Shown: positions 1 to 9,062, counted from the first letter of the stretch. The stretch is 64,000 bases of DNA from Stenotrophomonas beteli (GCF_001431665.1 NZ_LLXV01000055.1:62001-126000); one strand, 5' to 3'. The notes: generated by a model not told the origin, from the sequence alone. Made by a program: numbers and translations.

Positions 1-387
1 TCGCGCCTGCAACGCATCGGCCGCGAAGGCGATGCCCTGCGGCTCTCTGGCCACGATGCCACCGGCAATGAACAGCAGTGGACGATTGGCGGGGTGATCA
101 ACGCCACCGGCGTGGAAACCCGTGCCAGCGCGCTGCGCAATCCGTTGCTGCAGCAGTTGCAGGCCGATGGCCTGGCCCGCCCCGGCCCGCATGGGCTGGG
201 CCTGGACAGCACGGTGCCGGGCGACCGCCTGCGCACCGAGGGAGGCCAGCCGCAGGCACGGCTGGGCGTACTCGGCAGCCTGCGCATCGGCAGCCTGTGG
301 GAAAGCCTGGCGGTGCCTGAACTGCGTCAGCAAGCGCAGGCGCTGGCCACCCAGGTGGTCGCAGGAGCCGCGACGGTGATGCCGTAA
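1..387 (+). CDS. FAD/NAD(P)-binding protein, C-terminal part (5' end outside window)
   Basis: The reading frame is open from the first base and stops with TAA at 385-387, so only the last 128 residues are present. The visible part carries VINATGVETR followed by RPGPHGLGLD and LGSLRIGSLWESLAVPELR. This is the pattern of the C-terminal end of COG4529-type FAD/NAD(P)-binding proteins, where a nucleotide-binding strand is followed by a Gly-rich segment and a conserved WES..PELR helix. The substrate of this family is not firmly known. The frame ends 9 bases before uvrD, so the two may be cotranscribed. The family call rests only on the C-terminal motifs. Confidence 0.6.
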   Translation, partial: SRLQRIGREGDALRLSGHDATGNEQQWTIGGVINATGVETRASALRNPLLQQLQADGLARPGPHGLGLDSTVPGDRLRTEGGQPQARLGVLGSLRIGSLWESLAVPELRQQAQALATQVVAGAATVMP

Positions 388-396
388 AATGGGGGC

Positions 397-2589
397 ATGG
401 ATGTCTCCCACCTGCTTGATGGCCTGAACCCGGCCCAGCGCGAAGCCGTCTCCGCTCCCCCCGGCCACCACCTGGTGCTGGCCGGTGCCGGTTCCGGCAA
501 GACCCGCGTACTCACCCACCGCATCGCCTGGCTGCATGAAGTCGACGGCGTGCCGACCCACGGCATTTTCGCGGTGACCTTCACCAACAAGGCGGCCGGC
601 GAAATGCGCCACCGCATCGATGCCCAGCTGCCCCATGGCAGCCGTGGCATGTGGATCGGTACCTTCCACGGCCTGGCCAACCGCCTGCTGCGCCTGCACT
701 GGCAGGATGCGAAGCTGCCCGAAGGCTTCCAGGTGATGGATTCGGACGACCAGCTGCGGCTGGTCAAGCGCGTGGTGCAGGCGCTGGAACTGGACGACGG
801 CAAGTACCCGCCCAAGCAGATCGCGTGGTGGATCAACGAACAGAAGGACGAAGGCCGCCGCCCGCAGCACATCCAGCCCGAACCGCACGACGCGTGGCTG
901 GAAACCATGCGCCAGGCCTACATCGAATACCAGGCGCGCTGCGACCGCGCCGGCCTGGTCGACTTCGCCGAGCTGCTGCTGCGCGCGCATGAACTGCTCC
1001 GCGACAACCCGGCGCTGCTGGCGCACTACCGCGCCCGCTTCCGCGAGATCCTGGTGGACGAGTTCCAGGACACCAACGCCATCCAGTACGCCTTCGTGCG
1101 CGTGCTGGCCGGTGATTCCGGCCACGTGTTCGTGGTCGGCGACGATGACCAGGCCATCTATGGCTGGCGTGGTGCCAAGGTCGAGAACGTGCAGGGCTTC
1201 CTGCGCGATTTCCCCGGCGCGCAGACCATCCGCCTGGAGCAGAACTACCGCTCCACCGCCAACATCCTCGGCGCCGCCAATGCGGTGATCGCGCACAACC
1301 CGGACCGCATCGGCAAGCAGCTGTGGACCGACAGTGGCGACGGTGAACCGATCGACCTGTACGCGGCGTACAACGAGATGGACGAGGCGCGCTACATCGT
1401 CGAGCGTGCCCGCCAGTGGGTGCGCGATGGTGGCAGCTACACCGAAGTGGCCGTGCTCTACCGCAGCAACGCGCAGTCGCGCGCGCTGGAAGAAGCGCTG
1501 CTGAGCGAGCAGGTGCCCTACCGCGTGTATGGCGGCATGCGCTTCTTCGAGCGTGCCGAAATCAAGGACGCGCTGGCCTACCTGCGCCTGCTGTCCAACC
1601 GCAACGATGACGCCGCCTTCGAGCGAGCGGTCAACACGCCCACCCGGGGCATCGGCGACCGCACGCTGGACGAAGTGCGCCGCGAGGCACGCGCGCAGGG
1701 CATCTCGTTGTGGGAAGCGACCATGCTGGTCACCCAGGGCAGTGCGCTGGCCGCACGTGCGCGCAATGCACTGGCCGGCTTCCTGGGGCTGGTCAACGAG
1801 CTGCAGGCGCAGACCGTGCACATGACCCTGGCCGAGCGCGTGGACCACGTGCTGGCCCGCTCGCAGCTGCGCGAGCACTGGAGCAAGGAAAGCCGCAATT
1901 CGCTGGATTCGGAATCGCGCACCGACAACCTCGACGAACTGGTCTCGGTCGCCTCGCGCTTCGTGCGCCGGGCCGACGACATTGAGGAAGTGGGCGAGGA
2001 CATGGACGAGCTGGTCGCGTTCCTGGCCTATGCCGCGCTGGAGGCCGGTGAAGGCCAGGCGCAGGCCGGCGAGGACGGCGTGCAGCTGATGACCCTGCAT
2101 TCGGCCAAGGGCCTGGAATTCCCGCTGGTGTTCCTGGCGGGCATGGAAGACGGCCTGTTCCCCAGCGCACGTTCGCTGGAAGAAAGCGGGCGGCTGGAGG
2201 AAGAGCGCCGCCTGGCCTACGTCGGCATCACCCGCGCGCGCCAGAAGCTGGTGCTGAGCTACGCCGAATCGCGCCGCATCCATGGGCAGGACAACTACAG
2301 CCTGCCGTCGCGCTTCCTGCGCGAGATCCCGCGCGAGCTGCTGCACGAAGTGCGCCCGAAGGTGCAGGTCTCGCGGCCGGCCTCGATGGGTGCCAGCCGG
2401 GTGATGGGCCATGCCTCGATCGAGGCGCCGCCAGTCAAGCTCGGCGCGCTGGTTACCCATCCCAAGTTCGGCGAAGGCATGGTGACCGACTACGAAGGCA
2501 GCGGCGCCCACGCCCGCGTGCAGGTCGAGTTTGCTGATGCCGGCAGCAAGTGGCTGGTGATGGCGTACGCCAACCTGACGGTGATCTGA
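397..2589 (+). CDS. uvrD: UvrD DNA helicase II
   Basis: Superfamily 1 3'-to-5' DNA helicase of nucleotide-excision and mismatch repair; 730 residues, the normal UvrD length. All helicase motifs are visible: Walker A GAGSGKT at residues 30-36, VTFTNKAA at about 60-67, Walker B DEFQDTN at 221-227, GDDDQAIYGWRGA near 248-260, LMTLHSAKGLEFPLVFLAG near 565, and AYVGITRAR near 610. The C-terminal end (KLGALVTHPKFGEG to WLVMAYANL) is the Tudor-like domain that separates UvrD/PcrA from Rep. The ATG at 397 follows a GGGGG tract. The gene lies just after the preceding FAD-protein gene and is followed by a paired GTAG repeat. Confidence 0.95.
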   Translation: MDVSHLLDGLNPAQREAVSAPPGHHLVLAGAGSGKTRVLTHRIAWLHEVDGVPTHGIFAVTFTNKAAGEMRHRIDAQLPHGSRGMWIGTFHGLANRLLRLHWQDAKLPEGFQVMDSDDQLRLVKRVVQALELDDGKYPPKQIAWWINEQKDEGRRPQHIQPEPHDAWLETMRQAYIEYQARCDRAGLVDFAELLLRAHELLRDNPALLAHYRARFREILVDEFQDTNAIQYAFVRVLAGDSGHVFVVGDDDQAIYGWRGAKVENVQGFLRDFPGAQTIRLEQNYRSTANILGAANAVIAHNPDRIGKQLWTDSGDGEPIDLYAAYNEMDEARYIVERARQWVRDGGSYTEVAVLYRSNAQSRALEEALLSEQVPYRVYGGMRFFERAEIKDALAYLRLLSNRNDDAAFERAVNTPTRGIGDRTLDEVRREARAQGISLWEATMLVTQGSALAARARNALAGFLGLVNELQAQTVHMTLAERVDHVLARSQLREHWSKESRNSLDSESRTDNLDELVSVASRFVRRADDIEEVGEDMDELVAFLAYAALEAGEGQAQAGEDGVQLMTLHSAKGLEFPLVFLAGMEDGLFPSARSLEESGRLEEERRLAYVGITRARQKLVLSYAESRRIHGQDNYSLPSRFLREIPRELLHEVRPKVQVSRPASMGASRVMGHASIEAPPVKLGALVTHPKFGEGMVTDYEGSGAHARVQVEFADAGSKWLVMAYANLTVI

Positions 2590-2615
2590 TCACCATCGAG
2601 GGATCGGGAATTGCT

Positions 2616-2681
2616 GTAGAGCCGAGCCCACGCTCGGCTGCTGTTGGCGGGGAAATCAGCCGAGCACAGGCTCGGCTCTAC
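2616..2681. repeat. Paired GTAG/SMAG-type palindromic repeat
   Basis: Two inverted units face each other: GTAGAGCCGAG...CTCGGCT, then AGCCGAG...CTCGGCTCTAC, separated by a short spacer. The GTAG head and imperfect stem match the SMAG (Stenotrophomonas GTAG) REP family. It sits between uvrD and the next gene and may act as a bidirectional transcript end. Confidence 0.8.
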
Positions 2682-2713
2682 AATAGCGGTCACATCCACC
2701 AGGAACGCCCCCG

Positions 2714-3268
2714 ATGACCGAACCGACCCTGCACGTTACCGTGACGTTGAACGCCAAGCTGCAGCCCGCGCATCGTCATGAACTGTTCGAGGATCCGCTC
2801 GACGCGTTGATGCAGGCCGCCGGGATCGGCGAGATCGTCGGCGGTGGCACCGCGACCTCCGACGAGGGCGAGGTCCTGTACGGCGACATCGAGGTTGCAC
2901 TGGTGGACGCCGCCGGCGTGCCCAAGCTGATCGACCTGCTGGAGCAGCTGGGTGCGCCGAAGGGCTCGCAGCTGCAGGGCGCGGGCGAGGCTGATCGCCA
3001 CTTCGGCGTGACCGAGGGCCTGGGCATCTACCTGGATGGCCTGAACCTGCCGGATGAAGTCTACGAGCAGTGCGATTCCAACCACGTGTTCGAGCAGCTG
3101 TCCGAGCGCATCGAAGGCCTGGGCGAGATCTGCAGCTGGTGGCAGGGCCCGAGCGAGACCGCGCTGTACATGTACGGCGAATCGTTCGAGGCGATGCGTG
3201 ATGCGATTGCCGGATTCGTAGCCAGCTACCCGCTGTGCCAGAACGCACGCGTGGTGCAGATCGCCTGA
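2714..3268 (+). CDS. Uncharacterised 184-residue protein
   Basis: I do not recognise the family. The protein is acidic, has no signal peptide, membrane segment or cysteine cluster, and contains one Gly-rich turn (GEIVGGGTATSDEGEV, residues about 38-53) followed by a predicted alpha/beta pattern. The second half has LGEICSWWQGPSETALYMYG. The two halves (GDIEVALVD..LIDLLEQLG and TALYMYGES..MRDAIAGFV) could be related beta-alpha units, but this is only an impression. It stands alone between two paired GTAG repeats and starts with ATG 14 bases after AGGAA. Coding is well supported by high third-position GC and a start with plausible upstream signals. Confidence 0.6.
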   Translation: MTEPTLHVTVTLNAKLQPAHRHELFEDPLDALMQAAGIGEIVGGGTATSDEGEVLYGDIEVALVDAAGVPKLIDLLEQLGAPKGSQLQGAGEADRHFGVTEGLGIYLDGLNLPDEVYEQCDSNHVFEQLSERIEGLGEICSWWQGPSETALYMYGESFEAMRDAIAGFVASYPLCQNARVVQIA

Positions 3269-3279
3269 GCGACATTGTT

Positions 3280-3338
3280 GTAGGGCCGAGCCCATGCTCG
3301 GCTCATGCATCCGAAGCCGAGCATGGGCTCGGCTCTAC
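3280..3338. repeat. Paired GTAG/SMAG-type palindromic repeat
   Basis: GTAGGGCCGAGCCCATGCTCGGC, a short spacer, then a near-perfect inverted copy ending GGCTCTAC. It begins 12 bases after the stop of the upstream gene. Confidence 0.8.
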
Positions 3339-3490
3339 AGAAGAGGGCGGGCGGAGCCTGTCCCCGGTAACACGTGACGATGCGCACGGGCCAATGCGCG
3401 GCGCCGGATTGATCCTGCTCAAGGCGCGGCCTGCACATCCGGTGTGCAATGGTGTTGTTCCCATCTGGCAGACCGCCACGGAGCCCCACC

Positions 3491-3937
3491 ATGTACAAGC
3501 GCATCCTGATTGCCACCGACGGGTCCGAGCTGGCCGACAAGGGCCTGGCCAAGGGCCTGGAACTGGCCAAGGACCTCAATGCCGAGGTCGATATCGTGAC
3601 CGTGTCCGAGCCGTGGGCCGTCGGCATGTACGACGCCATGGGCTGGAGCGTGGGCTACATGAACAGCCCGGAATACAAGGCTGACCGCGAGGAGGGCGCG
3701 CAGAAGGTGTTGCAGCCGGCGCTGGCCAAGGCCGCCGAGCAGGGCATCACCGCCAACCCGGTGCACGTGCTCGACCGCTACGCGGCCGACGGCATCATCG
3801 AGACGGCGGCCGAGCGCAACAGCGACCTGATCGTGATGACCTCGCATGGCCGCCGTGGCGTGACCCGTGTACTGCTGGGCAGCCAGACCGCCGAGGTACT
3901 GGCGCGCAGCACGCTGCCGGTGCTGGTCATCCGCTGA
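3491..3937 (+). CDS. Universal stress protein, UspA family
   Basis: A single-domain cytoplasmic stress protein of 148 residues, the normal Usp length. The start MYKRILIATDGSELADKGL is the typical first strand and nucleotide-binding loop. The C-terminal end HGRRGVTRVLLGS..EVLARSTLPVLVIR is the ATP-binding signature and last strand, so this looks like the ATP-binding UspFG/MJ0577-like subclass. I chose ATG 3491 because the 14 residues that an earlier in-frame ATG would add do not belong to the fold. The gene is monocistronic between repeats; the 150 bases before it show no clear promoter. Confidence 0.9.
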   Translation: MYKRILIATDGSELADKGLAKGLELAKDLNAEVDIVTVSEPWAVGMYDAMGWSVGYMNSPEYKADREEGAQKVLQPALAKAAEQGITANPVHVLDRYAADGIIETAAERNSDLIVMTSHGRRGVTRVLLGSQTAEVLARSTLPVLVIR

Positions 3938-4051
3938 TCCATACCCGCTGATTCAAGCGTTCCCCGGGGAGGGGGCCCGACGCCGGTGCGCAGGATGCGC
4001 GCCGGCGTTGTTTTTTGTGGGGGGATTGCGGGCCGTGCCGATGGCTTTGAG

Positions 4052-4090
4052 GGGGTCAGAGCCCTTTCCTGTGGAAAGGGATCCGACCCC
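4052..4090. repeat. Palindromic repeat, GGGGTCAGATCCCTTT family (copy 1)
   Basis: An imperfect inverted repeat: GGGGTCAGAGCCCTTTCC, a short loop, then GGAAAGGGATCCGACCCC. It lies between the convergent usp and DUF2782 genes. Five more copies occur in the window (7551, 39563, 54324, 60890, 61423). Confidence 0.75.
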
Positions 4091-4109
4091 GGTCACGTCC
4101 CCGGTCACA

Positions 4110-4394
4110 TCACCAGCTGTACAGCTTCCAGTACACCGGCGAGACGCCGTCCTTGTCGTTGTCCATGCGGCCGTCGCCGTTCTTGTCATACATGTAGAAC
4201 GGGGCACCGCGCGACGGGGTCACCTTGACCATGCGCAGCTGGCCGGACACCCGGTATTCCTCGATGGTGTCACCGTTGTCCATGGTGCGCTTGGATACAT
4301 CCGCGCCCTTGACGTCCACCGGGGGAGCGCCCGCGCCACCCATGCTGGCGCAGCCAGCGAGCAGGAGCAGGGAAGCCAGCATCAGGGTCTTCAT
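4110..4394 (-). CDS. DUF2782 family lipoprotein
   Basis: A 94-residue lipoprotein. ATG 4394 gives the signal peptide MKTLMLASLLLLAGC with lipobox LAGC and the acylated Cys at residue 15. The mature part contains GDTIEEYRVSGQLRMVKVTP and YMYDKNGDGRMDNDKDG, the core of DUF2782. The last part resembles a single calcium-binding DxNxDG loop. A DUF2782 gene beside polA is also known from pseudomonads, which supports the call; its function is not known. Here it is divergent from polA, 98 bases apart. The start was chosen for the lipoprotein signal; upstream in-frame sequence lacks any such feature. Confidence 0.85.
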   Translation of the reverse strand: MKTLMLASLLLLAGCASMGGAGAPPVDVKGADVSKRTMDNGDTIEEYRVSGQLRMVKVTPSRGAPFYMYDKNGDGRMDNDKDGVSPVYWKLYSW

Positions 4395-4492
4395 CGGCGG
4401 GGGCCTTTGCCTGGAAAGAACCCTGATTATGCCCCATCGCGGTGTACGGGCCGTGTCGCCGCGGTGCAGGCACGGGCGCGTAGAATCGGCGC

Positions 4493-7267
4493 ATGAGCAG
4501 ATTAGTCCTGATCGACGGGTCCAGTTACCTGTACCGCGCGTTCCACGCGCTGCCGCCCCTGTCCAATGCACAGGGTGAACCCACCGGCGCGCTGTTCGGC
4601 GTGGTCAACATGCTGCGTTCGACGCTGAAGGAGCGCCCGGCCTACGTCGCGTTCGTGGTCGACGCACCGGGCAAGACCTTCCGTGACGACCTGTACGACC
4701 AGTACAAGGCCAACCGCCCGCCGATGCCCGATGAGCTGCGCAGCCAGGTCGAGCCGATGTGCCGCATCGTCGAGGCGCTGGGCATCAGCATCCTGCGCAT
4801 TCCCGGCGTGGAAGCCGACGATGTGATCGGCACGCTGGCCCTGCAGGGCGTGGCGCAGGACCTGAAGGTGACCATTTCCACCGGCGACAAGGACTTCGCC
4901 CAGCTGGTGCGCCCGGGCATCGAGCTGGTCAACACCATGACCGGCAGCCGCATGGATTCGGACGCGGCGGTGATGGAGAAGTTCGGCGTGCGCGCCGACC
5001 AGATCATCGACCTGCTGGCGCTGATGGGCGACGCGGTCGACAACGTGCCGGGCGTGGAGAAGTGCGGCCCGAAGACCGCCGCCAAGTGGCTGGCCGAGTA
5101 CCAGCACCTTGACGGCGTGATGGCGGCCGCGCCGGCCATGAAGGGCAAGATCGGCGAGAACCTGCGTGCCGCCCTGGAGCGGCTGCCGCTGAACCGCGAG
5201 CTGGTGACCATCCGTACCGACGTGGAACTGGACGCCAGCCCGACCACGCTGGCCCTGCGCGAGCAGGATGTGCCGGAGCTGACCGAGCTGTATACGCGCT
5301 ATGGCTTCACCCAGGCGCTGAAGGAGCTGGGCGCGCCGGTGCCGGCACCGGTGGCCGCCAGCGAGGCGACCCCGAGCCTGCGTGGCACTGCGGCCGGCTT
5401 CGCGCGTGGCAGCATCGAGGCGCCCGCCGCCGGCACGCTGGATCCGGCACTGTCCGCGCCGGGTGAATACGAGACCGTGCTGACCGCCGAGCAGCTGCAG
5501 GCCTGGGTCGAACGCCTGCAGCAGGCCGACCTGATCAGCTTCGATACCGAGACCGATGCACTGGACGCGATGCGCGCGCGCCTGGTGGGCATCAGCCTGG
5601 CCGTCGAGCCGGGCAGGGCGGCGTACATTCCGGTCGGCCACGATTACCCGGGTGCACCGGCCCAGCTGCCGATGCAGCAGGTGCTGGACGCACTGCGCCC
5701 GGTGTTGCAGGACCCGGCGAAGAAGAAGCTGGGCCAGCATGGCAAGTACGACCTGCACGTGCTGCGCCGCCACGGCGTGGCGGTGCAGGGTTACCACGAC
5801 GACACCATGCTCGAGAGCTTCGTGCTCAACTCCACCGCCACCCGCCACGACATGGATTCGCTGGCCCTGCGTTACCTGGGCTACAGCACCATCAAGTTCG
5901 AGGACGTGGCCGGCAAGGGCGCCAAGCAGATCCCGTTCTCGCAGGTGGGCATCGACGAAGCCAGCCGCTACGCCGCCGAAGACGCCGACGTCACCCTGCG
6001 CCTGCACCATGCCTTGCAGCCGCAGCTGCTGGCCGAGCCGGCGCTGGACAGTGTGTACCGCACCATCGAGATGCCGCTGGTGCCGGTGCTGGCCAGCATT
6101 GAAGCCAATGGCGTTCGGATCGACACCGACGAACTGCGCCGGCAGAGCCAGGACCTGTCCTCGCGCATGCTGGCCGCGCAGCAGAAGGCCACCGGGCTGG
6201 CCGGGCGCAGCTTCAACCTGGATTCGCCCAAGCAGCTGCAGGCGGTGCTGTTCGACGAGCTGAAGCTGCCGGCGGTGGTGAAGACCCCGAAGGGCCAGCC
6301 CAGCACCAATGAAGAGGCGCTGGAGGCGATTGCCGACCAGCATGAGCTGCCGCGGGTGATCCTGGACTACCGTGGGTTGGCCAAGCTGCGCAGCACCTAC
6401 ACCGACAAGCTGCCGGAGATGGTCAACCCGGATACCGGCCGGGTGCATACCAGCTACCACCAGTCCGGTGCCGCCACCGGCCGCCTGTCCTCGTCGGACC
6501 CGAACCTGCAGAACATCCCGATCCGCACCGAGGACGGCCGCCGCATCCGCCGCGCGTTCATCGCCCCGGAAGGCTTCCAGCTGCTGGCCGCCGACTATTC
6601 GCAGATCGAACTGCGGATCATGGCCCACCTGTCCGAGGATCCGGGCCTGGTGCGCGCCTTCGAGCAGGGCGCCGACGTGCACCGTGCCACCGCCGCCGAG
6701 GTGTTCGGGCGCACGCTGGAGGAGGTGACCCCGAACGAGCGTCGTGCCGCCAAGGCCATCAACTTCGGCCTGATGTACGGCATGAGCGCCTTCGGCCTGG
6801 CCCGCAACCTGGGCATCGACCGGGGCCAGGCACAGGACTACGTGGCGCTGTATTTCAGCCGCTACCCCGGCGTGCGCGACTTCATGGAACGCATGCGCCA
6901 GCAGGCCCGCGACCAGGGCTACGTGGAGACCCTGTTCGGCCGCCGCCTGTACCTGAACGACATTCATGCGCGCAACCAGGGCCTGCGCGCCGGTGCCGAG
7001 CGTGCCGCGATCAACGCGCCGATGCAGGGCACTGCCGCCGACATCATCAAGCGGGCGATGGTGGACGTGGATCAGTGGCTGCGCGACAGCGGTGCACCGG
7101 CACGGATGATCCTGCAGGTGCACGACGAACTGGTCTTCGAAACCGAAAGCAGTTTCGTCGACGACTTGCGTTTGCAGGTGGTGGAACGTATGTCGCAAGC
7201 GGCCCAATTGCGGGTGCCGCTGGTGGTCGATACCGGCGTTGGCAACAACTGGGACGAAGCGCACTGA
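4493..7267 (+). CDS. polA: DNA polymerase I
   Basis: A 924-residue DNA polymerase I for Okazaki-fragment maturation and repair synthesis (E. coli 928). The order is 5'-nuclease (LVLIDGSSYLYR at the start, VEADDVIGT near 105, STGDKDFAQL near 128, LLALMGDAVDNVPGV near 180), 3'-5' exonuclease (ISFDTETDAL near 347, so the DTE catalytic motif is intact), then the polymerase domain. The latter has motif A ADYSQIELRIMAH with the metal-binding Asp at 701, motif B RRAAKAINFGLMYG, and motif C VHDELVFE with Asp 878. All three activities look intact. Downstream lies a small RNA, as with Spot 42 in E. coli and sX13 in Xanthomonas. Confidence 0.97.
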   Translation: MSRLVLIDGSSYLYRAFHALPPLSNAQGEPTGALFGVVNMLRSTLKERPAYVAFVVDAPGKTFRDDLYDQYKANRPPMPDELRSQVEPMCRIVEALGISILRIPGVEADDVIGTLALQGVAQDLKVTISTGDKDFAQLVRPGIELVNTMTGSRMDSDAAVMEKFGVRADQIIDLLALMGDAVDNVPGVEKCGPKTAAKWLAEYQHLDGVMAAAPAMKGKIGENLRAALERLPLNRELVTIRTDVELDASPTTLALREQDVPELTELYTRYGFTQALKELGAPVPAPVAASEATPSLRGTAAGFARGSIEAPAAGTLDPALSAPGEYETVLTAEQLQAWVERLQQADLISFDTETDALDAMRARLVGISLAVEPGRAAYIPVGHDYPGAPAQLPMQQVLDALRPVLQDPAKKKLGQHGKYDLHVLRRHGVAVQGYHDDTMLESFVLNSTATRHDMDSLALRYLGYSTIKFEDVAGKGAKQIPFSQVGIDEASRYAAEDADVTLRLHHALQPQLLAEPALDSVYRTIEMPLVPVLASIEANGVRIDTDELRRQSQDLSSRMLAAQQKATGLAGRSFNLDSPKQLQAVLFDELKLPAVVKTPKGQPSTNEEALEAIADQHELPRVILDYRGLAKLRSTYTDKLPEMVNPDTGRVHTSYHQSGAATGRLSSSDPNLQNIPIRTEDGRRIRRAFIAPEGFQLLAADYSQIELRIMAHLSEDPGLVRAFEQGADVHRATAAEVFGRTLEEVTPNERRAAKAINFGLMYGMSAFGLARNLGIDRGQAQDYVALYFSRYPGVRDFMERMRQQARDQGYVETLFGRRLYLNDIHARNQGLRAGAERAAINAPMQGTAADIIKRAMVDVDQWLRDSGAPARMILQVHDELVFETESSFVDDLRLQVVERMSQAAQLRVPLVVDTGVGNNWDEAH

Positions 7268-7410
7268 CGGAGTTTCAGGCCGAAAACGACGTGAATTGGT
7301 TCAGATGTCAGGTGTTTCTGACTCGTCCATGAATGTGTCCCTGATTGACGTTCATTAAATTGGGCCCCTTCACGAACCGTTAGTGTTCGGAGTGCTTCTA
7401 TAACTCCCGA

Positions 7411-7531
7411 CAGGCGCAACGCCTGTTGTGGATCTCTCCCATCCCCTGGAGCAGATCTCGGAACGGGGACTCCTCCCCAAGTGCCCGTTCCCCGGCCCCG
7501 TTGACCTCCCCCTGGTCAGCGGGGCTTTTTA
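7411..7531 (+). ncRNA. sX13-like small regulatory RNA with C-rich loops
   Basis: The sequence after polA has a -10 box TATAAC at 7399-7404 and four successive hairpins, with no convincing ORF. Hairpin 1 is ACAGGCG-CAA-CGCCTGT (7410-7426). Hairpin 2 is closed by GATCT/AGATC and hairpin 3 by GAACGGG/CCCGTTC. The last is a Rho-independent terminator. The loops expose runs of C (CTCCC, ATCCCC, CTCCCC, CTCCCCC). A position just after polA, a length near 115-120 nt and C-rich loops all match sX13 of Xanthomonas, which pairs with G-rich motifs in target mRNAs. The -35 box is weak, so the start is approximate. Homology is inferred, not aligned. Confidence 0.65.
7495..7531 (+). terminator. Rho-independent terminator of the small RNA
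   Basis: Stem GCCCCGTTGACC / GGTCAGCGGGGC with a C-rich loop (7507-7513), then TTTTTA. It closes the sX13-like RNA. Confidence 0.85.
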
Positions 7532-7550
7532 TTTGCGCCGCCGGAACCTC

Positions 7551-7601
7551 GGATGGGGTCAGATCCCTTTGCCCGTCGGGCAAAGGGATCTGACCCCATC
7601 C
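7551..7601. repeat. Perfect palindrome, GGGGTCAGATCCCTTT family (copy 2)
   Basis: The best copy of the family: two perfectly complementary 24-base arms with a 3-base centre (GTC at 7575-7577). It lies between the sX13-like RNA and the DUF421 gene. Perfect arms suggest recent insertion or active maintenance. Confidence 0.85.
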
Positions 7602-7639
7602 GGATGCTAGGCTGGGCCATCGCTCCGCAGGGGAAGACC

Positions 7640-8119
7640 ATGCCCGACCTGTTCGCACTGGCGATGCCGTGGTGGGAGTTCATCCTGCGCGCGGTGGTGG
7701 TCTACGTCGTGGTGCTGGGCATGGTCCGGCTGGGCGGCAAGCGGGCTCTGGGGCAGATCACGCCCTTCGACGTGCTGCTGATCGTGCTGCTGGGCAACGC
7801 AGTGCAGAACGCGCTGCTGGGCACCGACACCTCGCTCGGCGGGGGCCTGTTGCTGGCGGCCACCCTGATCGTGCTGAACTACGGGGTGGGCTGGCTGACC
7901 ACCCGGAATCGGCGCATGGAACGGATGATCGAAGGAGAGCCCACCGTGATCGCGCGCGATGGCCGGCTGTTGGAGGGCGTTCTCCGCCGTGAACTGATCA
8001 GCCGGGCCGACTTCGACGCCGCACTGCGCCAGCAGGGCAGTCTGCGGATCGAGGACGTGCAGATCGCGCTGCTGGAGACGACCGGGCACATCACGATCAT
8101 CGCGCGGAAGGGCACCTGA
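7640..8119 (+). CDS. DUF421 (YetF-like) membrane protein
   Basis: A 159-residue inner-membrane protein. Three hydrophobic segments lie in the first about 85 residues (WWEFILRAVVVYVVVLGMV, FDVLLIVLLGNAVQNALLG, GLLLAATLIVLNYGVGWL). A cytoplasmic domain follows with RMERMIEGEPTVIARDGRLL and LRREL, the DUF421/YetF hallmark. The RRELISRADFDAALRQQG part is also typical. ATG 7640 is preceded by CAGGGGAAGA; extension upstream would translate through the palindrome. No role is established beyond membrane association. The gene stands alone before convergent hemF. Confidence 0.85.
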   Translation: MPDLFALAMPWWEFILRAVVVYVVVLGMVRLGGKRALGQITPFDVLLIVLLGNAVQNALLGTDTSLGGGLLLAATLIVLNYGVGWLTTRNRRMERMIEGEPTVIARDGRLLEGVLRRELISRADFDAALRQQGSLRIEDVQIALLETTGHITIIARKGT

Positions 8120-8161
8120 CGTGCAGCACCGAGCCCAGGCCCGGCGCGACCAGGCCGCCCC

Positions 8162-9058
8162 TCAGAGCCAGTCGCGCGGCACCAGGTAGTCGGCCAGTCG
8201 CGATTCTGCGCTGCCGGGTTCAGGCGAGAAGCCGTACTCCCAGCGCACCCGTGGCGGCAGGCTCATCAGGATGCTTTCGCTGCGGCCACCGCTCTGCAGC
8301 CCGAACAGGGTGCCGCGGTCGTAGACCAGGTTGAATTCCACGTAGCGGCCGCGGCGGTACAGCTGGAACTCGCGTTCGCGCTCGCCGTAGGCGGCGTCCT
8401 TGCGCTGCTGCACGATCGGCAGGTACGCATCGAGGAAGCCATCGCCGACCGCACGCAGGTAATCGAAATCGCGCTCGAAGTCGCCGTGCAGGTCATCGAA
8501 GAACAGGCCGCCGACGCCGCGCGTTTCATTGCGGTGGCGCAGGAAGAAGTATTCGTCGCACCAGCGCTTGTGCGCGGCATAGCGTTCTTCGCCGAACGGT
8601 GTGCACAGGTCGCGTGCGACCCGGTGCCAGTGCTGCACGTCCTCGTCGAACGGATAGAACGGGGTCAGGTCGAAGCCGCCGCCGAACCAGCTGGCCACCA
8701 CTTCGCCGTCGCGCTGCGCCTGGAAGAAGCGCACGTTGGCATGGGTGGTCGGCACGTAGGGATTGAGCGGGTGGAACACCAGCGACACGCCGGTGGCGCG
8801 CCAGGAGGCGCCGGCCAGCTCCGGGCGGTTGGCCGAGGCCGACGGCGGCAGGCGGCTGCCGGCCACGTCGGAGAAGCCGATGCCGGCCTGCTCGAACACC
8901 GCGCCGTCGCGCAGCACGCGCGTGCGCCCGCCACCGCCCTCGGCACGCTGCCACAGGTCTTCCTGGAAGCGGGCCTGGCCATCGACGGCCTCGATCGCCG
9001 CACAGATACGGTCCTGCAGCTCGGTGAGGTAGGCACGCACGCGCTCGAATTCGTTCAT
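8162..9058 (-). CDS. hemF: Oxygen-dependent coproporphyrinogen III oxidase
   Basis: A 298-residue HemF that converts coproporphyrinogen III to protoporphyrinogen IX with O2 in haem synthesis. Family marks are [19 protein letters not shown] near 40-60, VHF-equivalent [54 protein letters not shown] and the C-terminal [23 protein letters not shown]. Length equals E. coli HemF (299). Soluble and cytoplasmic. The start lies only about 4 bases after the stop of the upstream minus-strand gene (stop at 9063), so it may be cotranscribed with the exported paralogues although they are functionally unrelated. Confidence 0.95.
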   Translation of the reverse strand: MNEFERVRAYLTELQDRICAAIEAVDGQARFQEDLWQRAEGGGGRTRVLRDGAVFEQAGIGFSDVAGSRLPPSASANRPELAGASWRATGVSLVFHPLNPYVPTTHANVRFFQAQRDGEVVASWFGGGFDLTPFYPFDEDVQHWHRVARDLCTPFGEERYAAHKRWCDEYFFLRHRNETRGVGGLFFDDLHGDFERDFDYLRAVGDGFLDAYLPIVQQRKDAAYGEREREFQLYRRGRYVEFNLVYDRGTLFGLQSGGRSESILMSLPPRVRWEYGFSPEPGSAESRLADYLVPRDWL

Positions 9059-9062
9059 GGCG

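Noticed and set aside
2616-3338. CRISPR-like repeats
   Set aside because: The repeats are SMAG palindromes in opposed pairs and are not regularly spaced with spacers.
4502-7264. A 920-codon open frame on the minus strand opposite polA, and similar long antisense frames opposite the S9 peptidase, hrpB and the ankyrin gene
   Set aside because: They are antisense shadows caused by high third-position GC. They have His/Arg/Ala-rich translations without family motifs, and the sense genes are certain.
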